From positions 1 to 58,843 of the forward strand of contig NZ_JBALOX010000028.1 in NCBI RefSeq assembly GCF_036965165.1: a stretch of DNA of 58,843 nucleotides. The letters are read 5' to 3'. Made by a program: the position numbers and the translations under genes. The notes beneath the pieces are model-generated. The model made no database searches, had not been told where the DNA came from, and worked only from the letters and a program-made list of their open reading frames with translations. Source of the DNA: Ferdinandcohnia sp036965165. GTDB lineage: Bacteria > Bacillota > Bacilli > Bacillales > Bacillaceae_L. Shown here piece by piece: positions 40,641 through 49,529 of this stretch. Numbering within the stretch: position 1 is the first letter of the stretch; every line of letters begins with the position of its first letter.

Positions 40641-41636
40641 GTGAACAGAAAACTAAGATTAGTCGTAGTTATTTGTTTAATTTTTTCCGGATTTCCATTG
40701 ACAGCGAGTGCAAAAGAAGAAGCTCAGCAAAATACTTTTGCGGAACGAATGAATCTATACACTAAAATGGAAACAGTAACCCAAATTCCTTGGTATTACT
40801 ATGCGGCGATTGATCAATATGAAAGAAGTATTCGTCGTGCCCGTAAGGATATACCGAAGGAAACTGGTTTGATTGGAATCTATATGAAGCCCGAGGTTTG
40901 GGTCGGTGCTTTGAACCCAAATCTAAATGACACAAACCCTTACAGTATTCAGCTTTTTGGGGGAATTGGTCTTGATGGCAACGGAGATGGTATAGCTGAC
41001 CAGACAAATGACGAAGATATCCTATTTACGATGTCTGAGCAAATTTTAGCATATGGGACAGACCCTGATAATTTAAAAATTGGCTTGTGGAATTATTACA
41101 AGCGCGATAAATCAGTTTCCCTTATCACGGGAATCGCTAAAATCTATTCAACATATGGAAGCCTCGATTTAGATAAACATGCTTTTCCGGTCCCACTTGG
41201 TTATAATCACACCTACAAAAACACGTGGGGAGATGCTCGAGGTTGGGGTGGTCGGAGAATGCATGAAGGTACAGATATTTTTGCAAGCTATGGCACACCG
41301 GTTCGTGCAACCTCTTATGGAGTGATTGAAATGAAGGGGTGGAACCGTTTTGGTGGGTGGCGTATTGGAATCCGCGATGTCAATAATACGTATCACTACT
41401 TTGCACACCTAAACGGATTTGCAAAGGATATTGCAATCGGTCAAGTTGTCGAGCCTGGCAAAATCATTGGCTCAGTTGGTAGTTCCGGGTATGGACCACC
41501 AGGAACAGCCGGGAAGTTTCCACCACATCTACATTATGGAATGTACAAGGATAATGGATTTACAGAATGGTCCTTTGATCCATACCCACATCTTCGTGCT
41601 TGGGAGAGATTCGAAAGAAAATCAAGGAAGCGTTAG
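40641..41636 (+). CDS. lytH: Spore cortex L-Ala-D-Glu endopeptidase LytH (YunA)
   Basis: A 331-residue exported M23-family metallopeptidase. A signal peptide occupies about 1-24 (LVVVICLIFSGFPLTASA). A lytic-transglycosylase-like or helical region follows, then the M23 domain with the zinc motifs HEGTD and HLHYG. In B. subtilis LytH trims peptide side chains during cortex formation under sigma-K. The GTG at 40641 has AAGGAG upstream; an upstream in-frame ATG at 40545 adds 32 residues with no ribosome binding site. Strongly conserved with YunA. Confidence 0.92.
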   Translation: MNRKLRLVVVICLIFSGFPLTASAKEEAQQNTFAERMNLYTKMETVTQIPWYYYAAIDQYERSIRRARKDIPKETGLIGIYMKPEVWVGALNPNLNDTNPYSIQLFGGIGLDGNGDGIADQTNDEDILFTMSEQILAYGTDPDNLKIGLWNYYKRDKSVSLITGIAKIYSTYGSLDLDKHAFPVPLGYNHTYKNTWGDARGWGGRRMHEGTDIFASYGTPVRATSYGVIEMKGWNRFGGWRIGIRDVNNTYHYFAHLNGFAKDIAIGQVVEPGKIIGSVGSSGYGPPGTAGKFPPHLHYGMYKDNGFTEWSFDPYPHLRAWERFERKSRKR

Positions 41637-41642
41637 TAATTC

Positions 41643-41677
41643 AAAAGGCTGGGTAGATTATCTACCTCAGCCTTTTT
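41643..41677. terminator. Bidirectional terminator between lytH and livF
   Basis: AAAAGGCTG/CAGCCTTTTT with an inner GGTAGAT/ATCTACC stem. Confidence 0.85.
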
Positions 41678-41716
41678 CCGTTCTATTATATATCCTCTTT
41701 TTATATTTATATTGGA

Positions 41717-42430
41717 TTAATGTCCGCCAAGGTAAGCTTTTTTAATTTCTTCACTTGCTTGGAGTTCAGTAGCTGTGCCCGAAACAGTTACACGACCAGT
41801 TTCAATCACGTATGCACGGTTGGCAATGGACAGAGCCATGTGTGCATTTTGTTCAACTAAGAGAATGGTCGTTCCTTCTCGGCTAATATCCTCGATAATT
41901 TGGAAAATCGTTTTTACCATTAAAGGAGCTAATCCCATGGAAGGTTCGTCTAGAAGCAACAGCTTTGGTCTCGCCATAATAGCTCGACCCATGGCAAGCA
42001 TTTGCTGCTCTCCACCTGATAATGTACCAGATAGCTGTTTTCTGCGCTCAAGTAAACGTGGAAATGTTTCATAAACCTTTTGAATATCTTTTTGGATTTC
42101 TTTAGAATCTTTTCTTAAAAAAGCGCCTAGCTCCAAGTTTTCCTCAACTGTCATATTGGCAAACACTCGACGCCCTTCCGGCACATGAGAAATTCCCGCC
42201 TTTACAATCCCTTGAGCAGCCTTACCACCGATCGATTCACCTAAATATTGGATTGTTCCATTTTTGGGTTTAAGCAGACCTGATAATGTTTTCAAAAGTG
42301 TACTCTTTCCCGCCCCATTCGCACCGATTAATGTGACGATTTCACCTTCATTTACTTCCAATGAAACACCTTTGAGAGCTTGAATATTCCCGTAAAAAAC
42401 ATCTATTTGATCAACTTTAAGCATGGTCAT
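41717..42430 (-). CDS. livF: ABC transporter ATPase, LivF type (operon 1)
   Basis: A 237-residue nucleotide-binding subunit of a high-affinity branched-chain amino acid (HAAT) transporter. Walker A GANGAGKST (about 33-41), signature LSGGEQQML, Walker B LLLLDEPSMGL, then the LivF-typical HMALSIANRAYVIETGRV. It overlaps livG by four bases. Substrate is inferred only from family. Confidence 0.93.
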   Translation of the reverse strand: MTMLKVDQIDVFYGNIQALKGVSLEVNEGEIVTLIGANGAGKSTLLKTLSGLLKPKNGTIQYLGESIGGKAAQGIVKAGISHVPEGRRVFANMTVEENLELGAFLRKDSKEIQKDIQKVYETFPRLLERRKQLSGTLSGGEQQMLAMGRAIMARPKLLLLDEPSMGLAPLMVKTIFQIIEDISREGTTILLVEQNAHMALSIANRAYVIETGRVTVSGTATELQASEEIKKAYLGGH

Positions 42431-43206
42431 TTTGTAACCTCCTCGCCTAAGTAAGCCTCGATGACTTTCGGATGATTACGAATCTCCTCCGGTGTTCCTT
42501 GCGCAATAAGCTGACCATGATCTAATACATAAATCCGCTCGCAAATACCCATAACTAAATTCATATCATGTTCAATCAATAAAATCGTTATATTTAATTC
42601 ATTCCGGATATGAGCAATTAACTCCATCAATTGTTGTGTTTCTTGAGGATTCATTCCAGCAGCCGGTTCATCAAGCAATAATAACTTGGGACCCGCTGCT
42701 AAAGCTCGGGCAATTTCTAATCTCCTTTGCTGGCCATACGGAAGATTTTTTGCTATTTCATCTTTAAAGGTTTCTAATTTAAATATCTTCAAAAACTCGA
42801 TCGATTTTTCTTCCATCTCTTTTTCCCCGGAGAAATGGGAGGGAAGTCTTAGGATCGAGCTAATGATAGAATGCTTTGCCAATGAATGGTAAGCAACCTT
42901 AACATTATCTAAAACAGATAGCTCATTAAAGAGACGTATATTTTGGAACGTTCGGCTAATACCAAGTCGTGTTACCTTATAAGGAGGCAAGCCGTTAAGA
43001 CGCTTTCCTTCTAACAGAATGTCTCCTTCTGTTGGCACATAAACACCAGTTAGCAGATTAAAGCTTGTTGTTTTTCCGGCTCCATTTGGACCGATAAGCC
43101 CAACAAGTTCTCCTTCATTGATCTCCATATTAAAGCCAGAAACTGCTTTAAGCCCGCCAAACTGAATACCAGCATCACGAACCTGAAGTAATGGTGATTG
43201 ACTCAT
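42427..43206 (-). CDS. livG: ABC transporter ATPase, LivG type (operon 1)
   Basis: A 259-residue ATPase. Walker A GPNGAGKTT, the LivG-specific insertion after it (GISRTFQNIRLFNELSVLDNV), signature PYGQQRRLEIARAL, and Walker B LLLLDEPAAGM. The ATG at 43206 is preferred for AAAGGAGG upstream; a codon at 43257 would overlap livM. It is nearly contiguous with livM. Confidence 0.93.
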   Translation of the reverse strand: MSQSPLLQVRDAGIQFGGLKAVSGFNMEINEGELVGLIGPNGAGKTTSFNLLTGVYVPTEGDILLEGKRLNGLPPYKVTRLGISRTFQNIRLFNELSVLDNVKVAYHSLAKHSIISSILRLPSHFSGEKEMEEKSIEFLKIFKLETFKDEIAKNLPYGQQRRLEIARALAAGPKLLLLDEPAAGMNPQETQQLMELIAHIRNELNITILLIEHDMNLVMGICERIYVLDHGQLIAQGTPEEIRNHPKVIEAYLGEEVTK

Positions 43207-43207
43207 C

Positions 43208-44146
43208 CTAGCTACCTCCTTTCGCGCTTTTCCACTTGAAATAATCTGTAATTTCACGCGTGCCCATTAATCCTTGAGGACGATATAGCATGACGATAAC
43301 TAGTATAAGGCTGTATAAAATCATTCTTGTCTCTGGATAATCCTGCAAGAAAGTTGATACTAAAGTTAATAAGATTGCTGAAATAACGGCACCTGATAAG
43401 CTTCCAAGCCCACCTAAAACGACAAAAATAAGAATATCAAATGATTTTAGAAAACCAAAGTTTGTCGGCTGGATGATATAAAAATTATGTGCGTACAATC
43501 CTCCAGCAATACCCGCAAAAAAGGATCCCAGTGCAAACGCAATTACCTTATAGTACGTTGTATTTATTCCCATCGCGTCAGCAGCAATTTCATTTTCACG
43601 TACAGAAATACAAGCCCGCCCGTGTCTAGAATTGGTAAAGTTCACAATAACGATGATAGTAATAAATAAGCAGATAAACGTATAGGTCCAAGTTGTAAAA
43701 TGGGAAACCTGCATTCCTGCTGCTCCGCCTACATAATCAATATTTAAGAACACAATCCGAATGATTTCCCCGAATCCTAAAGTGGCAATTGCCAGATAAT
43801 CACCTTTTAGACGAAGACTTGGTATTCCAACGATGAGACCAGCTAAAGCGGCTACAATTCCACCAACTAATAATGCAACTGGAAATGGGAGGTGAAGCTT
43901 CATCGTAATGATGGCAGATATATAAGCCCCTACCGCTAAAAATCCAGCATGTCCAATCGAAAATTGTCCTGTAATCCCAATGACTAAATGAAGACTGACT
44001 GCCAAAATGATGTTAATGCCAATAAAGATGAGTGTATTAGAATAAAATAGATCCAAGATTCCAGCATTAATAAGAAATTGCACAGTACCATATATAACGA
44101 TTGATAAAATTAAAAACAGCCAAAATCCTTTTGCCTTTTTCATCAT
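43208..44146 (-). CDS. livM: ABC transporter permease, LivM type (operon 1)
   Basis: A 312-residue inner-membrane permease with about eight to ten helices. The LivM/LivH signature is near ENEIAADAMGINTTYYKVIAFALGSFFAGIAGGLYA (about 184-219), and GGLGSLSGAVISA follows. It pairs with LivH. Confidence 0.93.
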   Translation of the reverse strand: MMKKAKGFWLFLILSIVIYGTVQFLINAGILDLFYSNTLIFIGINIILAVSLHLVIGITGQFSIGHAGFLAVGAYISAIITMKLHLPFPVALLVGGIVAALAGLIVGIPSLRLKGDYLAIATLGFGEIIRIVFLNIDYVGGAAGMQVSHFTTWTYTFICLFITIIVIVNFTNSRHGRACISVRENEIAADAMGINTTYYKVIAFALGSFFAGIAGGLYAHNFYIIQPTNFGFLKSFDILIFVVLGGLGSLSGAVISAILLTLVSTFLQDYPETRMILYSLILVIVMLYRPQGLMGTREITDYFKWKSAKGGS

Positions 44147-44154
44147 TTTTTCAC

Positions 44155-45030
44155 CTACACTTTCTCTCTAGCATTTTTACCAAAGATGCCTGACGGTCTA
44201 AATAATAGAATTAAAATGAGAATGATAAAGGCTGCTGCATCTCGCCATAGAGAAAAACCTAATGCACTTACAACTGTTTCAACTACACCGAGAACAAGCC
44301 CGCCAACCATTGCCCCAGGAATAATCCCAATTCCGCCTAAAACGGCAGCAACGAATGCTTTCAACCCCGGAATGATTCCCATTAATGGATCAATTTTTGT
44401 ATAATATACACCGAAAATAACGCCCGCAGCCCCTGCCATTGCTGAACCAATCGCAAAAGTTGCTGATATGGTATTGTTCACATTAATCCCCATCAAACGT
44501 GCCGCATCCATATCATGAGAGACCGCACGCATTGCCTTACCAATTTTCGTTTTATGAACAATAAATTGCAAAATAATCATTAAAATGATTGAAACGCAAA
44601 GGATTAATAATGATTGGCTGCTAATTTGTGCACCGAAAAATTCAAATGATTTGTTTGGTAATACATTGGGATATGCTTCTGGCTGTGCGCCACGAACATA
44701 GATTACTCCGTATTCGATGAGTAGGGAGACACCGATTGCCGTAATTAAGGCCGCTATCCGCGTTGCATTCCGCAACCGCTTATAGGCGATTCTTTCAATA
44801 AGAACTCCAAATATGGCACAAACAGTCATGGCCAATAATAATGCCGGGAAAAATCCCAGTCCCCATCCCGTAATAGCGTAAAAACCAATAAATGCACCAA
44901 TCATAAAAACATCACCATGAGCAAAGTTAATTAATTTTATAATTCCGTATACCATCGTATACCCAAGGGCGATTAGTGCATAAATACTGCCGAGTGAAAT
45001 ACCGTTTACTAATTGCTGTACCCATTCCAT
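44155..45030 (-). CDS. livH: ABC transporter permease, LivH type (operon 1)
   Basis: A 291-residue permease beginning VQQLVNGISLGSIYALIALGYTMVYGIIKLINFAHGDVFM, the standard LivH opening. The EAA-like loop is MRAVSHDMDAARLMGINVN. The start has AGGGGTGAG upstream, directly preceded by element R3 copy 2. It lies eight bases before livM. Confidence 0.94.
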   Translation of the reverse strand: MEWVQQLVNGISLGSIYALIALGYTMVYGIIKLINFAHGDVFMIGAFIGFYAITGWGLGFFPALLLAMTVCAIFGVLIERIAYKRLRNATRIAALITAIGVSLLIEYGVIYVRGAQPEAYPNVLPNKSFEFFGAQISSQSLLILCVSIILMIILQFIVHKTKIGKAMRAVSHDMDAARLMGINVNNTISATFAIGSAMAGAAGVIFGVYYTKIDPLMGIIPGLKAFVAAVLGGIGIIPGAMVGGLVLGVVETVVSALGFSLWRDAAAFIILILILLFRPSGIFGKNAREKV

Positions 45031-45048
45031 GAACTCTCACCCCTAATA

Positions 45049-45170
45049 AGAAAAGCGCAAGGCGCCCGCTTATCGGCGACAAGCATAAGACAAGCACTGA
45101 CAGAAGGTGATTTTTACCTTCCGAAGTGATTGACTTATGACCTCGAGCCGATGGCGCCTGGAGCTAGACA
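45049..45170 (+). repeat. R3 element, copy 2, between livJ and livH
   Basis: The second copy of R3 (see 37989-38110), with the same end blocks AAAAGCGCAAGGCGCC and CCGATGGCGCCTGGAGC and about 80 percent identity by eye. It is on the plus strand, so antisense to the liv operon, and ends immediately upstream of the livH ribosome binding site. Confidence 0.82.
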
Positions 45171-45250
45171 TTGAATTAAGAAAAGCGGCGTTGCGTTGTT
45201 GGTAATAATTTTTCTGCGTAATCCGACAATTATCGTAACTGTAAGAAAGA

Positions 45251-45278
45251 AAAATGGGAGGATCGATAATCCCCCCAT
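45251..45278 (-). terminator. Attenuator hairpin after livJ
   Basis: Read leftward, GGGGGGAT/ATCCTCCC stem with a five-base loop followed by ATTTTTC. It lies 17 nt after the binding-protein gene and before the permease genes, so it probably lowers their expression relative to livJ. Confidence 0.7.
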
Positions 45279-45294
45279 CTCACTCTAGGTTAAT

Positions 45295-46497
45295 CTAAGG
45301 ATTAACTTTAGATTTGAATTGTTGCTTACCATCCACATATTCTAAAACGGATGCAGATTTAATTAGATGGTGATTTTCGTCAACTGTAATTGTTCCAGTA
45401 ATTAAAGATAAATCTTTTGTTGCTGCAAGGGCATCCTTAATTTTCTCTGAATCAGACGTGCTGCCTGCACGCTTCATTGCATCAACAAGAAGGTAAACTG
45501 TATCATACCCAAGGGCATTGAAAGCATCAGGTGATTTCCCTTTATACTTATCTCCAAATGCTTTAACAAACTCTTGAATTGTTTTATCGGGATCACCAGA
45601 AGAATAGTGATTAATAATAAATGTATTATTTAATGCATCAGCACCTGCAAGTTCAACTAGCTTTGGAGAATCCCAACCGTCAGCTCCCATTAATGGAACA
45701 TCAATTCCCATTTCCCTTGCTTGCTTTACAATTAGACCAACCTCTTCATAGTAACCAGGAATGAAGATAAACTCTGGATTTGCCGCTTTAATACGAGTCA
45801 ATATCGAACGGAAATCTGTATCCTTCGCTACATATGATTCTTCAGCAACAATTTTACCTCCAGCAGCTTCGAAAGTTTCTTTGAATGAAGCAGCAAGACC
45901 TTTTGCATAATCACTCGCATTATCTGCGTAAATTGCAACATTTTTTACTTTAAGATCATTTAGAGCAAAGTTTGCCGCAACTGTTCCTTGGAACGGGTCA
46001 ATAAAAGCAGTACGGAATACATACTCATTTACTGATCCATCTTCTTTTACCGTTACTGTTGGGCTTGTACCAGATGGTGAAATTAGAACTGTTTTACTAC
46101 CATTCGCAATTTGCGCCTGTGCCACAGTGTTCCCGCTTGTAGCCGCTCCGATAATTGCCGTAACATTATCCTTGCTTGTTAATTTAATAGCAGCGTTTGT
46201 TGCTTCGGATCCATCAGATTTATTATCAACTTTCACGATTTCAATCTGTTTGCCATCAACACCGCCTTCTGCGTTGATTTCATCAACAGCAAGATCAATT
46301 CCATCCGCAATTCCAGATCCATAAGATGCAACTTGACCAGAAAGCTCTAGGTTAGCACCAATTTTAATTGTATCTCCGCCTTTAGTAGAACCTGAATCTC
46401 CTGAGCCAGCTTTATCAGTGCTTCCACAGCCAGCAAGGATTCCAGCCATTAGCGTTGTAGCCATTAAGACTGAAGTAATCTTTTTCTTATAAACCAT
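45295..46497 (-). CDS. livJ: Branched-chain amino acid-type ABC substrate-binding lipoprotein (operon 1)
   Basis: A 400-residue periplasmic-binding-protein-like lipoprotein with lipobox LAGC (Cys near 24) and a Gly/Ser-rich linker. The fold is class I Leu/Ile/Val-binding: IKIGANLELSGQVASYGSGIADGIDLAVDEINAEGG and VTAIIGAATSGNTVAQAQI. The ATG at 46497 is preferred for GAGGGG upstream. First gene of a five-gene operon (livJ-H-M-G-F) with a sigma-A promoter and a leader of about 165 nt. The exact ligand cannot be read from sequence. Confidence 0.92.
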   Translation of the reverse strand: MVYKKKITSVLMATTLMAGILAGCGSTDKAGSGDSGSTKGGDTIKIGANLELSGQVASYGSGIADGIDLAVDEINAEGGVDGKQIEIVKVDNKSDGSEATNAAIKLTSKDNVTAIIGAATSGNTVAQAQIANGSKTVLISPSGTSPTVTVKEDGSVNEYVFRTAFIDPFQGTVAANFALNDLKVKNVAIYADNASDYAKGLAASFKETFEAAGGKIVAEESYVAKDTDFRSILTRIKAANPEFIFIPGYYEEVGLIVKQAREMGIDVPLMGADGWDSPKLVELAGADALNNTFIINHYSSGDPDKTIQEFVKAFGDKYKGKSPDAFNALGYDTVYLLVDAMKRAGSTSDSEKIKDALAATKDLSLITGTITVDENHHLIKSASVLEYVDGKQQFKSKVNP

Positions 46498-46562
46498 TTC
46501 TTTTCCCCTCATCTCTTTTCTGATTGTTCAATTAATTTATTTTCTAGAAAGGTATTTCAAGC

Positions 46563-46638
46563 TAGATTAATAGATGAGTATAATCTAACCTCCTTACAAA
46601 AGTCAGGCTATTTTCCTAATTTATAGAGCTATTAGGAA
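46563..46638 (-). other. livJ leader with two hairpins
   Basis: The 5' leader contains TTCCTAA/TTAGGAA (46612-46638) and TAGATTA/TAATCTA (46563-46588). An unused-looking AAGGAGG lies between. No tRNA-like, T-box or known riboswitch signature is seen. It could control livJ translation, but this is only a structural remark. Nothing else is evident in the 300-nt gap apart from the promoter. Confidence 0.4.
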
Positions 46639-46670
46639 TTTTAATATTTCTGACTACTTAATATAAGCAT

Positions 46671-46699
46671 AGTATATTATTTTCTAACTAGTCTGTCAA
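46671..46699 (-). promoter_or_regulatory. Sigma-A promoter of liv operon 1
   Basis: Read leftward, a perfect TTGACA (46694-46699), a 17-nt spacer and TATACT (46671-46676). Confidence 0.8.
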
Positions 46700-46816
46700 A
46701 ACATTATTTTAGGAACAATCTAACTATTTCAAAATAATTTTACTAGAATGAAATTACATTTCACAATAAAGAGACAAGGTTCCTAATTTCCTCGTCTCAT
46801 TCATACTATTTAATTG

Positions 46817-47575
46817 TTAATTTGTCGGGAATTCAATAGAAGGTGAAGATTCACCGCCATTGTTATAGAACTCTGGAACATCGTGCAAAATATTTTGATT
46901 GATAACAGGAATGATGGTCTCGATTTCAATCTCTCCTGTTGAAAATGGTAAAATAACCTGCATTGTCACAGTTGCCAACACATTGTATTGAAACCAGCCA
47001 TTATTAATTCCCCACTCGTCAATTCTTCCTTGTGGCGTTGTTTCTCCAAAACCGACCATATGGAACCGTATCGGAATCTCCGGACCTAAGTTACCTAAGA
47101 TAGCATTGTTTGTTGCTTCTCCTAAGGGTACATTAAAGACAAATCCTGTTTGCCCTGTCGCCTTATCTTTTTCAATTTCTAAATCAGGGTATTCAAGTTT
47201 ATTAATGTCCCCTTCATTGACATACTTTAAGTATTTCTCAATATTTCCAAGTGTTTTAGTTGCCATCTTGTTAACGACTTGAGTGTTGTAACTAATTACC
47301 TTCCCCGTTTCATCTGTTTGAACAATGCTTAATTCTTCTTGAATCAATTCTTCCTCATTTATTTGTTTGTTAATTGCATTTTTGATAACAGTAGCGGCAA
47401 CCTGCTTTGTTTCATTTTCAGCATAAGCCATAAGTGCAGGCTCAATTGCTTTATTAATAATAAATAATCCGATTATTGTCGAGAAGATAAAAAAGACTAT
47501 TGTTAGTAAAAAGACGTAACGAAAAGGCAAGGGCCCTTTCCTTCTTGGTTGTAGGCGATGTCTGAATTTTGCCAA
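46817..47575 (-). CDS. yunB: Sporulation protein YunB
   Basis: A 252-residue protein with one N-terminal membrane helix (about 19-40, FRYVFLLTIVFFIFSTIIGLFI) and an extracytoplasmic domain. Family stretches include EPALMAYAENETKQVAATVIKNAI and PLGEATNNAILGNLGPEIPIRFHMVGFGET, known from the YunB family needed for efficient sporulation. The TTG at 47575 is preferred, with AAGGGGGG seven bases upstream; that ribosome binding site lies in a perfect hairpin (47581-47621). Last of the yunF-yunD-yunC-yunB run. Confidence 0.88.
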   Translation of the reverse strand: MAKFRHRLQPRRKGPLPFRYVFLLTIVFFIFSTIIGLFIINKAIEPALMAYAENETKQVAATVIKNAINKQINEEELIQEELSIVQTDETGKVISYNTQVVNKMATKTLGNIEKYLKYVNEGDINKLEYPDLEIEKDKATGQTGFVFNVPLGEATNNAILGNLGPEIPIRFHMVGFGETTPQGRIDEWGINNGWFQYNVLATVTMQVILPFSTGEIEIETIIPVINQNILHDVPEFYNNGGESSPSIEFPTN

Positions 47576-47580
47576 ACGAA

Positions 47581-47621
47581 ATCCCCCCTTACATGCTATA
47601 TGTATGCAAGTAAGGGGGGAT
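47581..47621 (-). promoter_or_regulatory. Perfect 12-bp hairpin containing the yunB ribosome binding site
   Basis: Read leftward, ATCCCCCCTTAC, a 17-base loop, then GTAAGGGGGGAT. The 3' arm contains the Shine-Dalgarno of yunB. Only ATTTCGTTT follows, so it is a poor terminator for yunC; translational masking of yunB is the other reading. Confidence 0.65.
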
Positions 47622-47689
47622 GTACGATAATTATTTTCTTTAGACAAGAATTAGGTGGTAATGTTTTTTATATGAATACCTTCTAGGTT

Positions 47690-47992
47690 TTAGATCATTT
47701 TTAATAAGGCGTCTTTGCCTTTCATTCCGATTGTTATGCCTCGGTTCTCGGCTTCGTATGTGATTGATTCAAGAGGGGCATCCAGTAATTGCTCGATAGT
47801 ACGAACACCAACTGCTCGACCAGCAATAATGCCTCGTTCTTTAAGTTTTTCATTTAATAGAGCAACGTCGAGAGCTCCGCACATAATATAGCCATTTTCA
47901 TTTGTAACTGCCATAAAGTTTGTCTTAGGTAGTTTAACGGTAATGGCTGTAAATTGATGATTATTAATCAATATTGGTGTCATTGAGACCAT
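47690..47992 (-). CDS. yunC: YunC family protein (DUF1805)
   Basis: A 100-residue protein closely matching B. subtilis YunC: FTAITVKLPKTNFMAVTNENGYIMCGALDVALLNEKL and AGRAVGVRTIEQLLDAPLESITYEA. Function unknown; the fold is a small alpha/beta domain. The ATG at 47992 (MVSMTPILIN) matches the B. subtilis start. A GTG at 48001 lies too close to the AAAGGAG ribosome binding site. Confidence 0.9.
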   Translation of the reverse strand: MVSMTPILINNHQFTAITVKLPKTNFMAVTNENGYIMCGALDVALLNEKLKERGIIAGRAVGVRTIEQLLDAPLESITYEAENRGITIGMKGKDALLKMI

Positions 47993-48102
47993 TCCTAGCA
48001 CACTCCTTTCCTTACTAATTTATGTATAGGGAAAGTAAATTGTGTTAGAAATGGGTGCTTGTCATTTACCTATCTTTTGCGTACATCTTTTGGCTAGGAA
48101 GC

Positions 48103-49503
48103 TTAGTCTGTATTACCGATTGATCTTATTTTTTCGGCTAAAAGATCGCGCAAGAATTCTGGCATATAATATTTTTTATCCTTTGCATCCCGTATGGCTG
48201 GAAAAAGTAATCCGAACGTGAACATATCAATAGTTGCAATTGAATATGTTTTATCTGGATTAAGCTGTTCACCATTGATTTTTATATCAGTGATATGGTC
48301 TTCCCCATCTGATAGCTCTGTCGTTTCAAGCTCTACTCCGTCATAAACCATTTTTCCCATGACCTTTCCACGGAAGCCAAGACCTTTAATTCTGAGGTTT
48401 TCCATTTCCTCTGTGTTCGCCTGTAAAATGATTTCTTTTAGTTCATCGCCTTTTACCCAAACCTTACATGGATTGATTGGGTGTGGGCAAATTCGATGCA
48501 GGTCTTCTCTTGTTACTTTTCCAACTGGAAGCGAATCAAGCAACAGACCTGCATTGACCATTGATATCTCTCCATCACACCATTCCCGGAGCACTTCAGC
48601 CAAAAGCACAGAAAAAGAGGTCTTAGCAAACCAATCACTAATGAGTGGTTTATCTATTTCTGCAATTATATCGTTTCTTAAGATTTGTGTGCTTTCCAAT
48701 AAGTATTGTGAAAGGATTTCATTCGTTTCTTTGCTCTCTGGAAGTGGTTTTGTTGGGATTACATTTGCAGTACTTTCGATAAGCTTTTTTTGTTCCGTAT
48801 CAATTTTCAGCGTGACATGACCAATGTAATTCCCGTATTTTTGCGCACAGCATAGTAGTGTATTGTTAATACGTTTTCCGTTTTCCAAAAGGTGATGTGT
48901 ATGCCCACCAAGGAGGACGTCAACTTCAGGGAAGTCTCTGGCGATTTGTTTGTCTTCATTAATCCCTAAATGTGACATTAACAGAATCATATCTGTTTTA
49001 TTTTTTAGTTCATCAATTGTTTCCCTTAACACGACAAGTGCGTCTTTGATGTTCCAGCCAAGTAACTTATACAAACCAATATAATGAACGGTTAAACCTA
49101 TTATTCCAATTTTAAAACCGCTTGGTAAAACATAAATATCATAGGGTTGAGCCCAGTTTGGCATATTGCCGTTTTCGTCAAAAAGATTTGCTAGCAAAAC
49201 TTTAAATTCAGCTTCTTCATATAAGGAATCGAGATGTTCATATGACATTGTAATCCCNNTGTTTCCGATTGTTGCATATTCATATTGGAGCTGGTTTAAT
49301 AGCTTAACATTCGTTTTTCCATAGGAAGCTTCTGAAATCGGGTGAAAGCGATCAATATGGTCTCCGATATCGATTAATAGCATTTCTTCATTGTCTTGTT
49401 GGTGAAGCTGCCTCATCTCCGTTATGTATTTTGTGATTTTCGGCCATCTGTCAAAATGGCTATGGAGATCGTTTGTGTGATAAATATGTACTGTTTCAAC
49501 CAA
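48103..49503 (-). CDS. yunD: YunD, bifunctional UDP-sugar hydrolase / 5'-nucleotidase family phosphoesterase
   Basis: A roughly 466-residue metallophosphatase. The N-terminal calcineurin-like domain has HTNDLHSH (first metal His/Asp), DIGDHID, a GN-x motif, MSHLG and GGHTHH. The C-terminal 5'-nucleotidase domain starts near 290 (FSVLLAEVLREWCDGEISMVNAG). There is no signal peptide, so it is cytoplasmic. The TTG at 49503 is preferred over the ATG at 49518, which overlaps GGAGGTG. The NN gap at 49258-49259 falls in the metal-binding GN(N)E motif; one residue also seems to be missing, so the gap length is probably wrong. Confidence 0.9.
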   Translation of the reverse strand: MVETVHIYHTNDLHSHFDRWPKITKYITEMRQLHQQDNEEMLLIDIGDHIDRFHPISEASYGKTNVKLLNQLQYEYATIGNXGITMSYEHLDSLYEEAEFKVLLANLFDENGNMPNWAQPYDIYVLPSGFKIGIIGLTVHYIGLYKLLGWNIKDALVVLRETIDELKNKTDMILLMSHLGINEDKQIARDFPEVDVLLGGHTHHLLENGKRINNTLLCCAQKYGNYIGHVTLKIDTEQKKLIESTANVIPTKPLPESKETNEILSQYLLESTQILRNDIIAEIDKPLISDWFAKTSFSVLLAEVLREWCDGEISMVNAGLLLDSLPVGKVTREDLHRICPHPINPCKVWVKGDELKEIILQANTEEMENLRIKGLGFRGKVMGKMVYDGVELETTELSDGEDHITDIKINGEQLNPDKTYSIATIDMFTFGLLFPAIRDAKDKKYYMPEFLRDLLAEKIRSIGNTD

Positions 49504-49529
49504 TCCCTTCACCTCCATTCATTTCTTTG

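Noticed and set aside
46560..46592. Leader peptide rich in Ile/Leu codons in the livJ leader (after AAGGAGG)
   Set aside because: The only frame behind this ribosome binding site would need an ATT or ATA start and has four or five codons; no attenuator follows in register.
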